A stretch of 64,000 nucleotides of DNA from Alistipes finegoldii DSM 17242 (GTDB lineage: Bacteria > Bacteroidota > Bacteroidia > Bacteroidales > Rikenellaceae), in the NCBI RefSeq assembly GCF_000265365.1, contig NC_018011.1, positions 3,613,501-3,677,500 of the forward strand, written 5' to 3'. This document shows positions 16,894-24,743 of this stretch, one piece after another (position 1 is the stretch's first letter; each line of letters opens with the position of its first letter). Position numbers and translations under genes: made by a program. The notes beneath the pieces were generated by a model that made no database searches, had not been told where the DNA came from, and saw only the letters and a program-made list of their open reading frames with translations.

Positions 16894-19686
16894 TTACAGT
16901 TTGAAGTTGAGTTCCATGCCGAAATAGGGGCTGGAATAGCGGCGTACCAGTGCGCTGGTCTCGTTTCTGTACGAAGGACTGTATGTGAACAGCCGGTTTA
17001 CGAAAATCGCAATGTTGAGCCGGTCGCGGTAAAGCCGTTTCGAGATTTTGAGATTGACGTTCATACTGAAAGGCGTGAGACGGTAGAGATAGGCTTCTTT
17101 CGATACGTTGTCGTGGATCATATGCTGCAAAATACCGTCGGCTGCCGACTCGGCCGTAAACGGATGTTCCTGTAACTGCAGGTCGAGGTAGCTGGTCGGC
17201 GCAGGATTGCACCATTCGGCCTTCATGCCGGAAAACCACTGGCATTGGAACGACGTGGAGAAAATCAGCCCCAGTTTGGGAATCTGGGTGTCGAGCAGGA
17301 AATTGGTGTTGCATACTTCGTGAAACGTGTTGTCGTCCTGATCGTAAAGCCCGATGTAAGGATAGGGCGTCCCTTCTGCGAGCTGTACGGTCGTCAGGAC
17401 GTACTGGGGTTCGCTGTTCTCATAGCGGGTTTTGAAATAGGCGCCCGAGACGATGAGTTTCGTGGCCAGCCCCCGGATGCGCCGCGTGGAGAGCGAGAAT
17501 TCGATGCCCTGCTTGAATGTGCGGCTTCCGTTGGTCTTGACGCCGACGGTCTGGAATACCGTTTTGTCCTTGTAGGGAAGCCATTCGAGCTGCGGCGGTC
17601 CGGTGAACTCCATATCCTTGAGCGGTCCGGTGTCGTATTCGCGGTAGGTCCGGGTGAGTACGTCGGTCGAGGTGCGGAATCCCGAGGTCATATTCTCCCG
17701 GAAATAGGTTACCGACAATCCGTATCCGTTCCACTCCGCATTGCCGCGCACCTCCCATTTGAAGTTCCGCGCCGCCTTCAGGTCGTAATTGGTGGGGTCG
17801 TGCTTGAAGACTTCCACATTGATACGGCGTTTCGATTCGTCGTCCGCCGGGAAATAGTTGAGCCGCGTGTAATAGGAGTAGTCCGGTTCGGGGAAGAGCT
17901 GGTCGAGCGTAGGCGTTTTGGTGTGCCATCCCGCGCCGCCCGCGAATGTGATGCGCATCGGGTCGCCTGCCATGTCGAACGCCGGAAGCGTCACCGAGAG
18001 GTTGGCACGCGGATCGAAATGGAATTTGCCCTGCAGGGTGTAACGGCTTCCGAGATTGGCCATGGCCGTCGTACGCAGTCCGGCCATTATCTCGATCCGC
18101 CACTCGCCGGCCGTAATCGTCGTATTGTCCTCCAGAAACGCCGAGAGCCGGTGCAGCGCCGGCAGGGCGTCGTAACGCCGCGGATGGGAACTCATCAGGT
18201 CGGTAAATGGGCGCGTCACGTCGTAAAGCAGACCGCCGCCGTAATTTTTCGACATGTTCCATTCGGCTCCGATGCGGATCGTGTTGCGGCTCAGCGGGGT
18301 GTCGGCTCCCAGCAGGGCTACCGCCTTGGCGTTGGCGTAGAACGGTTTGTTGTCCACCTGCAGGGTCGCTTCATAGCGGACCGGCAGCACTTCCATATCG
18401 AAGACGCCCTCTTCGACTGCCGTGCGTATAGGGACGTTGCCGCTGTTCGCTCGGTAACGCCAGCGGTCGATCAGGTCGAATTCGGAAGAGACGGAAGCGG
18501 AAAAATCGAAGCTGCGGAAAAAATTCGCACCCTTGGATTCGGCGGTGAAATTCACCGCCGCGACGACGTTGTTGTAACTCGATTTGTAGCGTTCGAGGGG
18601 GATGCCCGCCGGGCCTTCGTCGATATCCCGGTCGCTTTTTTGGCGGTCGAAAGAGCCGGTGTAGTCGAGCGATCCGCCCAACGTGTAACGGTAGGCCGAG
18701 GTGCTTTCCCAGCGTTTCTTCATGCGCCACGATCCGGTCGCACGCTGGTAGTTCTGGCGCGTATTGCGCGGGTCGTCGTGGGAGTTGAGCCATGTCGCGC
18801 CGACGTTCATCGTCAGCAGGTCGGCCGGAGCGCCCCATTCGAATCCTTTGCCGACATAGAGCAGCTGGCTGCCCAGATCCGCTTTGAAGCGGGCTTCGAG
18901 GTTGCGGCCTCCCTCCTTGCGCTTGATCTTGATCAGTCCGCTGGTCAGATCGCCGTATTCGACCGACGGAATGCCCTGCTGAATCTCTACCGAAGCTATT
19001 TCATCGGTCGGCATCGTGCGCATGTCGACGCCTCTGTTCAATGAAATATTATTGCCGACGGTCGTTCCCGAATTGTATGTCATGCCCGCGTCGTTCGACA
19101 TCGGAATTCCGTCCATGACGAACGAAACGCCGAGCGATGTAGTCTGGTAATCGCTGTTCGAGGTGCCGATCTCGCGCAGATGAATGTGGTTCGAGGAGGA
19201 AAACGAGGGGTCGGAGGCCCGTCCGCCGGGCAGCAGTTCGAGCAGGTCCCCGAAACTCGACGGCTGGATGTGGTTCATCGCGTCCCGGCCGATATGCACG
19301 CCCGAGACCGGTCCCCGCACTTGGGTCGCCGTGACTACGACCTCGCGGATCTGCGTGTCGCTTGTCCGGAGCCGGACGGTCCGCAGCATGTCGCTGCCGC
19401 TGACGGGCCGTACCTCCATCCGTTGGGAGACATATCCGATATATGAGATATCCGCATTGTAGGTATTCGCGGGCAGGGTGAAACGTGCCCGGCCCTCCTC
19501 ATCGGTCGTCGTCGCGTAGGCCTTTCCTCCCCCCGACATAGGAGTCAGCGCCACCGTAGCATACGCCAGCGGATTGTGCAGGGAATCGGTAACTTCGAAC
19601 GTGATCCCGGCGTCGGGCCGGCCGGACTGCCCGTACGTGTACGCAGGCAGCAGGATAAATAGCAAATATTTCAGGAGTAGCCGCAT
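16894..19686 (-). CDS. TonB-dependent outer membrane receptor, 930 aa
   Basis: The start MRLLLKYLLFILLPAYTYG gives a signal peptide; the longer frame from 19764 would place coding sequence over the promoter. Residues ~25-115 form a carboxypeptidase-regulatory-like domain (LAYATVALTP, GRARFTLPANTYNADISYIGY). The plug domain follows (EVVVTATQVRGPVSG, SFGDLLELLPGG, VFVMDGIPMSND-type) and then a 22-strand barrel ending in YFGMELNFKL. This is the CarboxypepD_reg/plug/barrel design, not the SusC type: no SusD neighbour and no STN domain. By context with flavodoxin and a PepSY protein, an iron- or metal-related ligand is plausible but unproven. First gene of the operon. Confidence 0.92.
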   Translation of the reverse strand: MRLLLKYLLFILLPAYTYGQSGRPDAGITFEVTDSLHNPLAYATVALTPMSGGGKAYATTTDEEGRARFTLPANTYNADISYIGYVSQRMEVRPVSGSDMLRTVRLRTSDTQIREVVVTATQVRGPVSGVHIGRDAMNHIQPSSFGDLLELLPGGRASDPSFSSSNHIHLREIGTSNSDYQTTSLGVSFVMDGIPMSNDAGMTYNSGTTVGNNISLNRGVDMRTMPTDEIASVEIQQGIPSVEYGDLTSGLIKIKRKEGGRNLEARFKADLGSQLLYVGKGFEWGAPADLLTMNVGATWLNSHDDPRNTRQNYQRATGSWRMKKRWESTSAYRYTLGGSLDYTGSFDRQKSDRDIDEGPAGIPLERYKSSYNNVVAAVNFTAESKGANFFRSFDFSASVSSEFDLIDRWRYRANSGNVPIRTAVEEGVFDMEVLPVRYEATLQVDNKPFYANAKAVALLGADTPLSRNTIRIGAEWNMSKNYGGGLLYDVTRPFTDLMSSHPRRYDALPALHRLSAFLEDNTTITAGEWRIEIMAGLRTTAMANLGSRYTLQGKFHFDPRANLSVTLPAFDMAGDPMRITFAGGAGWHTKTPTLDQLFPEPDYSYYTRLNYFPADDESKRRINVEVFKHDPTNYDLKAARNFKWEVRGNAEWNGYGLSVTYFRENMTSGFRTSTDVLTRTYREYDTGPLKDMEFTGPPQLEWLPYKDKTVFQTVGVKTNGSRTFKQGIEFSLSTRRIRGLATKLIVSGAYFKTRYENSEPQYVLTTVQLAEGTPYPYIGLYDQDDNTFHEVCNTNFLLDTQIPKLGLIFSTSFQCQWFSGMKAEWCNPAPTSYLDLQLQEHPFTAESAADGILQHMIHDNVSKEAYLYRLTPFSMNVNLKISKRLYRDRLNIAIFVNRLFTYSPSYRNETSALVRRYSSPYFGMELNFKL

Positions 19687-19704
19687 AGTTCTGTTTTCAC
19701 GGGA

Positions 19705-19737
19705 CAAAAGTATAGCGCCCCGGCATATGCGGCAATC
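19705..19737 (-). promoter_or_regulatory. promoter of the TonB receptor operon
   Basis: On the minus strand ATTG (19733-19736) and TACTTTTG (19705-19712) are separated by 20 nt, matching the Bacteroidota -33/-7 pattern. The receptor ATG is 19 nt downstream of the -7 element. Confidence 0.65.
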
Positions 19738-19752
19738 GCCATATCTTGGTAA

Positions 19753-19765
19753 ATTGCATTGCAAT
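19753..19765. promoter_or_regulatory. perfect palindrome between the divergent receptor and flavodoxin genes
   Basis: ATTGCA-T-TGCAAT is a perfect 13-nt palindrome. It lies just upstream of the receptor promoter's -33 box and could bind a dimeric regulator. The regulator is unknown. Confidence 0.35.
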
Positions 19766-19832
19766 CATCACCAATAATAATGAGTTGCGTTCGTGCGGCA
19801 TCCCATCATAATGCTATCCGGCCGCGCCAAAA

Positions 19833-19879
19833 CCCCTAAAATCCGGTATTGACGATCCGGTGGGAATGCTGTTTCTTTG
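19833..19879 (+). promoter_or_regulatory. promoter/operator block shared with 9519-9565, copy B
   Basis: This copy shares 37 of 47 positions with the block at 9519-9565: CCCCTAAAAT, GGTATTG at -33 and TTTCTTTG at -7. It lies 24 nt upstream of the flavodoxin ATG. The shared block suggests one regulator controls both outer units of the locus. Confidence 0.65.
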
Positions 19880-19903
19880 CCGTAAACCAAAAACGACGAA
19901 ATT

Positions 19904-20395
19904 ATGACTGGTATCTTTTTCGGCAGTACGATGGGCACGACCGAGGCCGTGGCTGCGGATATTGCCAAACAATTGGGCGTCGCGGACGCCGATGTACACA
20001 ATGTGGCCGATACGCCGGCCGGCGAAGTGCAGAAATACGACCTGCTCGTGCTGGGTTCTTCGACGTGGGGCGCAGGCGAATTGCAGGACGACTGGTACGG
20101 CTTTTTGGATCAGCTGAAGGCGCAGGATCTGAGCGGTAAAAAGGTGGCGCTTTTCGGCTGCGGCGACAGCGGTTCCTATCCCGATACGTTCTGCGATGCC
20201 GTCGGGCTGATTTACGACGGCTTGCAGCAGAGCGGCTGCACGTTCGTCGGAGCCTATGCGCCCGAAGGGTATGACGAAACAGGTTCGCTGGTCTGCCGCG
20301 GCGGAAAGTTCGTGGGACTTGCCGTCGATGAAAGCGCGCCCGACAAGACCGACCGGCGGGTTGCCGCATGGTGCGAACAGATTAAAAACGAGTAA
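19904..20395 (+). CDS. fldA: flavodoxin, long-chain type, 163 aa
   Basis: The FMN phosphate loop is FFGSTMGTTEAVA (residues 5-17; the usual T/S-x-T-G-x-T has Met in place of the second Thr). The isoalloxazine loops SSTWGAGELQDDW and GCGDSGSYPDTFCDA follow. A length near 165 aa with the extra loop fits long-chain flavodoxins. It is a cytosolic one/two-electron carrier that replaces ferredoxin when iron is short. Pairing with a DUF2023 gene is typical in Bacteroidota. A promoter with the shared 47-nt block lies upstream. Identification is firm; iron control is inference. Confidence 0.95.
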   Translation: MTGIFFGSTMGTTEAVAADIAKQLGVADADVHNVADTPAGEVQKYDLLVLGSSTWGAGELQDDWYGFLDQLKAQDLSGKKVALFGCGDSGSYPDTFCDAVGLIYDGLQQSGCTFVGAYAPEGYDETGSLVCRGGKFVGLAVDESAPDKTDRRVAAWCEQIKNE

Positions 20396-20397
20396 CG

Positions 20398-20778
20398 ATG
20401 AGCGCCGAGGAGTTCAGCCGTTACGATTCGATGAAGCTGTTCCTGCACCAGATTTACGAGTTCCAGAAAGGTGTACGGAGTCTGGTGCTCTGCACGATGT
20501 GCCGCACCTGCGCTTCTCTGCTCTCCGAGCGGCTGGAAAGGCTGGGTATCGCTTACCGGATTCAGTCGGTGACCGACAGCAAGGTGAATCTTTACTTCGG
20601 CAACCGCATGTGTCTGGAGACCGTGGCGACATTCATCCACAAGCCGCTCAACGAACTCTCCGCCGAGGAGGATTTCATGCTCGGCGCGATGCTCGGCTAC
20701 GACATCGCCGGGCAGTGCGAACGTTATTGCAAACGAAAGTCTCCGGGTGTTTCATCAGAACAAGCGGCGGTCAACTGA
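20398..20778 (+). CDS. DUF2023 family protein, 126 aa
   Basis: It starts 2 nt after the flavodoxin stop. The sequence shows the DUF2023 pattern: LFLHQIYEFQKGVRSLVLCT, then C-x-x-C-x-x-L near residue 35, then VNLYFGN. The second half has NELSAEEDFMLGAMLGYDI and ends in a Cys/Lys-rich tail. The family is small, cytosolic and almost always coded beside flavodoxin in Bacteroidota; its biochemical role is not established. Conserved cysteines (CTMCRTC) could bind a metal or take part in redox chemistry. The stop codon lies inside the terminator hairpin. Confidence 0.88.
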   Translation: MSAEEFSRYDSMKLFLHQIYEFQKGVRSLVLCTMCRTCASLLSERLERLGIAYRIQSVTDSKVNLYFGNRMCLETVATFIHKPLNELSAEEDFMLGAMLGYDIAGQCERYCKRKSPGVSSEQAAVN

Positions 20779-20792
20779 CCGCCGCCTATTCC
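20764..20792 (+). terminator. terminator of the flavodoxin-DUF2023 unit
   Basis: A 9-bp GC-rich stem (20764-20772 with 20777-20785) has a 4-nt loop and overlaps the DUF2023 stop codon. A T-containing stretch follows. Confidence 0.7.
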
Positions 20793-21105
20793 TTTCTGAT
20801 CTGCGCCGTGAACGAATCCCCCGCGCCGACACCGTCGGCCACTTCGACGTGCGGCGTGGCGACGTACGACATGCCGTCCGGAGTGAATACATGGCTTCCG
20901 ACGGCGCCGCAGGTGAGTATCACGGTACGGAGTCCGTATTTTTCGAGCAGGTCGCGGCACTGCGCCTGTATGCCGAACATCCGGCTTACGACGGTCAACT
21001 CCTCGTCGTTTGTTTTCAGAATATTGCTGCGGCAGAGCGAGTCGTGGACCACCTCCGGCGAATAGAAATGCTGCCGCAGGTTGATGTCGAAGATCTTATA
21101 ATGTC
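20786..21105 (-). pseudogene. fragment of a PfkB-family carbohydrate kinase
   Basis: The minus-strand frame reads YKIFDINLRQHFYSPEVV, then RSNILKTNDEEL, then TVILTCGAVGSHVFTPDG, ending VADGVGAGDSFTA and a premature stop after IRKE. This is the C-terminal half of a ribokinase/fructokinase-type protein including the catalytic GAGDSF Asp. The N-terminal substrate-binding half is missing, and the last ~35 residues after GDSF are also missing. The 5' break is near 21105, next to the truncated relaxase. The gene is therefore dead, cut on one side by the mobilizable element. Confidence 0.8.
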
Positions 21106-21168
21106 CCGCTGCGCAAAAAACGGAACCGCGGAAAAGCCACAGTCCCGATTCTTTGCCGTTGCTCTCCG

Positions 21169-21585
21169 TTATTCTGTTTCGAAATCATGCGACAGCTTAT
21201 GTCCGTTCTCATCGACACGCAACGATACCAGATGGAGATGCTCTCTGGAAATGTCATTATGCTTGAAAACAATATAAGGTTGATCTCCATATCCCATACG
21301 TTCCATATACTCCTTGGCGGTTTCCCGTAACTGTTCGCCTGTCAGTTTGTCTTCGGGCGAAGGATTCAGTAAAACATGGAATACCGTATTGGTCGTTCTG
21401 CGGTTGGCTTCGAGGTATGGCCGGAAACTATCCATACAAGCGTCGATATCCATTCGCCCGTGTTTATCGAACGGTTCGAGCATCTTCTGCCAGAGGAGCA
21501 CTTCGGCTTCATCCTTATCCACTTTCTCCTTGTTATAATACAACGCTCCACTGGGCGAGGGGCGCGATCTTATATTCGCAACCAT
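21169..21585 (-). pseudogene. relaxase (MobA/BmgA type), N-terminal fragment, 138 aa
   Basis: The first residues MVANIRSRPSPSGALYYNK and the metal-binding H-L-H-L in SREHLHLVSLRVDENGHKL are those of Bacteroidota mobilization relaxases (HUH-like nucleases that nick oriT). Full-length relatives are several hundred residues long; here the frame stops after SHDFETE, exactly where the kinase fragment begins on the other side of the junction. The start codon overlaps the end of the mobC-like gene by 16 nt, the usual arrangement. It is truncated and probably inactive. Confidence 0.8.
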
Positions 21586-21724
21586 TCCTTAGCTTGTTTG
21601 GCAAGGTTCAGTATCTTGATACTAAAGGCTTTCAATTCCCTCATGCGCTGTTCCAATGCGGCGATCTGATGCGGAATCGTGACGTTGGAAAAGTGCGAAT
21701 TGACGACCTTTACGACCTGATTAT
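21570..21724 (-). CDS. mobC-like mobilization gene, exon 2
   Basis: This minus-strand stretch encodes YNQVVKVVNSHFSNVTIPHQ followed by a helical C-terminus ending KEWLRI. It is the C-terminal third of a relaxosome accessory (MobC/MobB-like) protein whose N-terminal part lies at 24206-24464. Joining the two exons at the inferred splice point gives an uninterrupted 137-residue protein with the junction LANN/YNQVV. The 3' end overlaps the relaxase start. Confidence 0.72.
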
Positions 21725-21785
21725 GCAGGCTAAGTACCCGGCGCCTTGTCTTATTTCCAAGATAGGTTTCCCAATACTCGCCTCC

Positions 21786-21819
21786 GAACCGGACGTACAT
21801 CTTCCAGCGTATCCGGCTC
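21786..21819 (-). ncRNA. group II intron domain V
   Basis: On the minus strand the 34-nt hairpin begins GAGCCG and ends CGGTTC, with a GGAAGA-type loop in the middle. This is the conserved catalytic core helix of group II introns, located 19 nt after the maturase stop codon. Confidence 0.85.
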
Positions 21820-21837
21820 TCCGCTAATATTGTCAGT

Positions 21838-23637
21838 CTAAAACGTTCCATGATGTATCTTTTGATGACAGCTTCCGCAAACGGCCATAGTCTTACGCCG
21901 TCTGGCAATCATCAGTTTTTCCCAATTCTCCTTGCCTTTCAGTTCTCCGAGTTTACGCACATGGTGCATAACCAGATTATCCGTAGCACCGCACAACTCA
22001 CATTTCTGAGCTTTCAGCCTATCTATAAGGCTTGTGGTGCTGACGCCGGGCATTGGATTCGGGCATCTGTCAACCGACCGATCATAGGAAGGTCTTTTTC
22101 TTTTGAACCCTTCATTGTATAGGCGACGTTCTTTTGCTTTGCCGTTTTTTACCGTATACCCGACTGTAAAGACTCCGTTGCGTTTGTATTTCCGGCAAAT
22201 TCGTCTTACTGTGGTTCGGTATTTCCCGGCAAAGGTTTTGTACATACTGTACTGCATGATGTAGTGAAAAGTGTTCAGTTCAGAAGCGTTGTTAGCTATC
22301 GAGTAATAGTTGTAAAACCCTCTGATCTCGGCATTGTAACTGTCAAGGATTTCAAGGTCGTCATTATTGATAAGTTCCGACCGGTGTTTGGGAATCCATT
22401 GCTCGTGCCCGTTATGATAGCTGAATTTCAGCACGCCGAGTTCCAGCAATTTTTTCTTTATTACTTCGGTCGTCACCTTTAATCTGACCTTGTTTCCATA
22501 CACACGGGACAGGCTTCCCCGTTTGTTCCGTTTTTGCAGGTTCGACTTGCGGACAGTCACCTCATATCCGAGGAATTTTGCAGGCTTTTCAGTATGAGTG
22601 ACGAGCGTTTTCTCGTCCGATAGTTCCAATGCCAGTCTGTCTGCAAGGAAACGCTTTATATCGTCCTTGATCTTTACTTTACTTACGATAATTCCAATGA
22701 GGAAGTCGTCGGCATACCTCACATATTTAAGCCTCTTGAAGTTTCCGTCCATAGGGTCGAAGCACGGCATCGCGGATCGGGTTTTGTCTATCTCTTTGAG
22801 CCGTTTGACGAGCACTTTTCTTTCTACATCATTTGTCGCTGTTTTGAGTTCACGCATAACCAGCCTCTTTTGGTAAGTGAGAGCTTCGTATTCACGGCAC
22901 GCTCTTACCCTGTTACCCCTGTCGAATCCGGTGGCATATTCTTTCATGTACTTATCCAGCTTGTCCAAGTAAATGTTCGCCAGTACCGGACTGATAATTC
23001 CGCCTTGCGGCATGCCGCTGTACGTTCCATGAAATCGCCATTGTTCCAGATAACCCGCCCTGAGGAACTTCCGGATAAGCCGTATGGATCGTTCGTCGGA
23101 GATACGTTCCTTCAAGATGTCGATCAGAATATCATGATTGACATTGTCGAAGAAACCTTTTATATCTCCTTCGATGAACCACTTCTTACCCGTAAAAGTC
23201 TTCTGTACGGCATTCAATGCGGTGTGGCAGCTGCGATGCGGACGGAAGCCGTGCGAAGTATCTTCAAAGTGACCTTCGTAAATAGCTTCCAGTACCATTC
23301 GTACTACCTCCTGCACCAGTTTGTCGTCGAAAGAGGGTACGCCGAGAGGTCGTGTCTTTCCGTTTTTCTTCGGGATGTGTACTCTTCTCGATGGCTGGGG
23401 AGAGTAGCTTTCGTCTTTCAACGAAAGGATCAGTTTCTCAATGCGGGGAAGGCTCATACGGTCGATGGTTTCTCCGTCTGCACCTTGTGTCATATTACCC
23501 GGCTTGGCATATATTCGCTGATAAGCCAGATAATACATTTCCTCATTGAAAAGAATACGATAAAGCCTCTCAAACCTGTATTCCGTGGTTTGACTATGCT
23601 TTGTCAGACTGTTTAATACTCTTGCGGGACTTCTCAT
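21838..23637 (-). CDS. ltrA: group II intron reverse transcriptase/maturase, 599 aa
   Basis: The intron-encoded protein helps its RNA fold, splice and retrohome. It has an N-terminal RT-0/RT-1 region, RT blocks including HGFRPHRSCHTAL, KGFFDNVNHD, GMPQGGIISPVLANIYL and the catalytic VRYADDFLIGI (~residue 306), then a maturase X domain (~400-500), and a C-terminal HNH endonuclease (CELCG...HHVRKLGELKGKENW...CGSCHQKIH). All catalytic residues are present and the frame is intact, so the intron may still be mobile. It lies wholly within the intron. Confidence 0.95.
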   Translation of the reverse strand: MRSPARVLNSLTKHSQTTEYRFERLYRILFNEEMYYLAYQRIYAKPGNMTQGADGETIDRMSLPRIEKLILSLKDESYSPQPSRRVHIPKKNGKTRPLGVPSFDDKLVQEVVRMVLEAIYEGHFEDTSHGFRPHRSCHTALNAVQKTFTGKKWFIEGDIKGFFDNVNHDILIDILKERISDERSIRLIRKFLRAGYLEQWRFHGTYSGMPQGGIISPVLANIYLDKLDKYMKEYATGFDRGNRVRACREYEALTYQKRLVMRELKTATNDVERKVLVKRLKEIDKTRSAMPCFDPMDGNFKRLKYVRYADDFLIGIIVSKVKIKDDIKRFLADRLALELSDEKTLVTHTEKPAKFLGYEVTVRKSNLQKRNKRGSLSRVYGNKVRLKVTTEVIKKKLLELGVLKFSYHNGHEQWIPKHRSELINNDDLEILDSYNAEIRGFYNYYSIANNASELNTFHYIMQYSMYKTFAGKYRTTVRRICRKYKRNGVFTVGYTVKNGKAKERRLYNEGFKRKRPSYDRSVDRCPNPMPGVSTTSLIDRLKAQKCELCGATDNLVMHHVRKLGELKGKENWEKLMIARRRKTMAVCGSCHQKIHHGTF

Positions 23638-24205
23638 AATGCCTCTCGCATTTTCCGTTAATCGTATTAATGAATATTAGCTGCCGCCCTTCGCCTTGTA
23701 CGAGGCTTTCCCCCGCGCGGACTACTACGGCGGCTCCGTTACCATACCGGATATTCATAGACCTTCGTCCAATAGCCTTACGGCATTCCGGTTTAGGTAA
23801 TCCCCGTTTACGATATAATAACTATGGCACGACAGATTGTCGGATATGACGTCCGCCTTTTACTGCTTATTGCAGTTGCGTCGTGATAAGTTCTTGCTCT
23901 CTCTGTACAACTACCACAATGAGAGTATCACGATATGACGAGTATAGTTACCCTAACGTCACAGTTTCGGCAGGTACCGCTCAGGCTGTCATTCAATCAA
24001 TCCGGATTTTATCCTCATATCTGTCTTTCATCACCCCATTCAGTCGCAGTCCGATAACTGACTGACTTATGGTTTACCCCGACATGCTACACTCCCTGTC
24101 CGGTTTCCCTCTCAGATAAGTCGGTTGATGATAGGTTATTTGCAAAGAACACTTACCTAATAGCTTGCCATCGCTATATTTATTATATCGCCTTGACGGG
24201 CGCAC

Positions 24206-24464
24206 AGTTATTGGCCAGTTTCTGAAATTGAAAATAAAACTCGTTCAGCCGGGCAATAAACTGCGTCTTCGACGGGTCGCGTTTGATGACGACAAACTCC
24301 TCGGCGAAGATTCTTTTGACGATAAAACGGCTGCGGTTATGCTCCGATCCGGCTTTGCAGAGCAGTTCGTTGAAGCGGATGTTTTGCTCCTCGTTAAGCC
24401 GAAACGAGTATTTATAACTCGGCGTTCGGGGCTTCTTGTCGGTCTGTTTTCGGTTGGTATCCAT
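24206..24464 (-). CDS. mobC-like mobilization gene, exon 1
   Basis: ATG at 24464 starts MDTNRKQTDKKPRTPSYKYS, then a ribbon-helix-helix-like core (FRLNEEQNIRFNELLCKAG, RSRFIVKRIFAEEF), ending FYFQFQKLANN at the intron. In Bacteroidota mobilizable elements this type of small protein binds oriT with the relaxase. The split from exon 2 is by the group II intron. Upstream (24524-24555) are two palindromes suitable as its binding sites. Confidence 0.72.
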
Positions 24465-24523
24465 ATATAGCTTGAAAAAGGGGCGCGACTTGGGAGCGGC
24501 CCCGGCCTCGCAGAGCGAGGACC

Positions 24524-24555
24524 TTTGTCGGACAAAACGCAGTTTGTCGGACAAA
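24524..24555. repeat. two identical palindromes upstream of the mobC-like gene (oriT/operator candidate)
   Basis: TTTGTC-G-GACAAA occurs at 24524-24536 and again at 24543-24555, 19 bp apart, framed by CC and GG so that the whole region is almost one large inverted repeat. Location upstream of the mob genes suits an oriT or the autoregulatory site of a ribbon-helix-helix protein. Confidence 0.5.
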
Positions 24556-24687
24556 GGTACACCTCGCTGTTATCTGGCGATAACAAAAATCCGCGCCGGA
24601 GAATCTCTGACCAAAGTTTCGAAAATCCTCCGTTGCGGCTTCCGGAGCCGGGTCGGTTCCCGGTGCAATATTACAACCGTTTCGGGG

Positions 24688-24713
24688 TGTCCCGTCCTGA
24701 AAAAGGTTTACAG
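24688..24713 (+). repeat. IS3-family terminal inverted repeat, left
   Basis: The 26-bp sequence starts TGTCCC and is identical to the reverse complement of 26060-26085. Confidence 0.92.
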
Positions 24714-24743
24714 TGATTGATAATTAAAGATAAACATTTTGGT

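Larger units (their letters stand above)
21725..24205 (-). mobile_element. group II intron inserted in the mobC-like gene (~2.48 kb)
   Basis: The minus-strand 5' end is GTGCG, matching the group II consensus GUGYG, directly after the exon ending AATAACT. A typical 34-nt domain V lies at 21786-21819, followed by a domain VI-like stem with an unpaired A in TACTTAGCCT. An intact maturase ORF lies inside. Removing 21725-24205 restores the mobC reading frame. The 3' boundary was set by frame restoration; the last two bases (GC) differ from the usual AY, so it may be off by a few nucleotides. The 23638-24205 stretch holds the structured 5' RNA domains. Confidence 0.8.

Noticed and set aside
19741..19800. 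Fur box between the receptor and flavodoxin genes
   Set aside because: AT-rich ATT/AAT repeats are present, but the match to a Fur consensus is poor, and Fur sites in this phylum are not well defined.
20786..21052. Short carbohydrate kinase as an intact gene
   Set aside because: Homology extends upstream past the first GTG start, and both the N-terminal half and the last residues of the family are missing.
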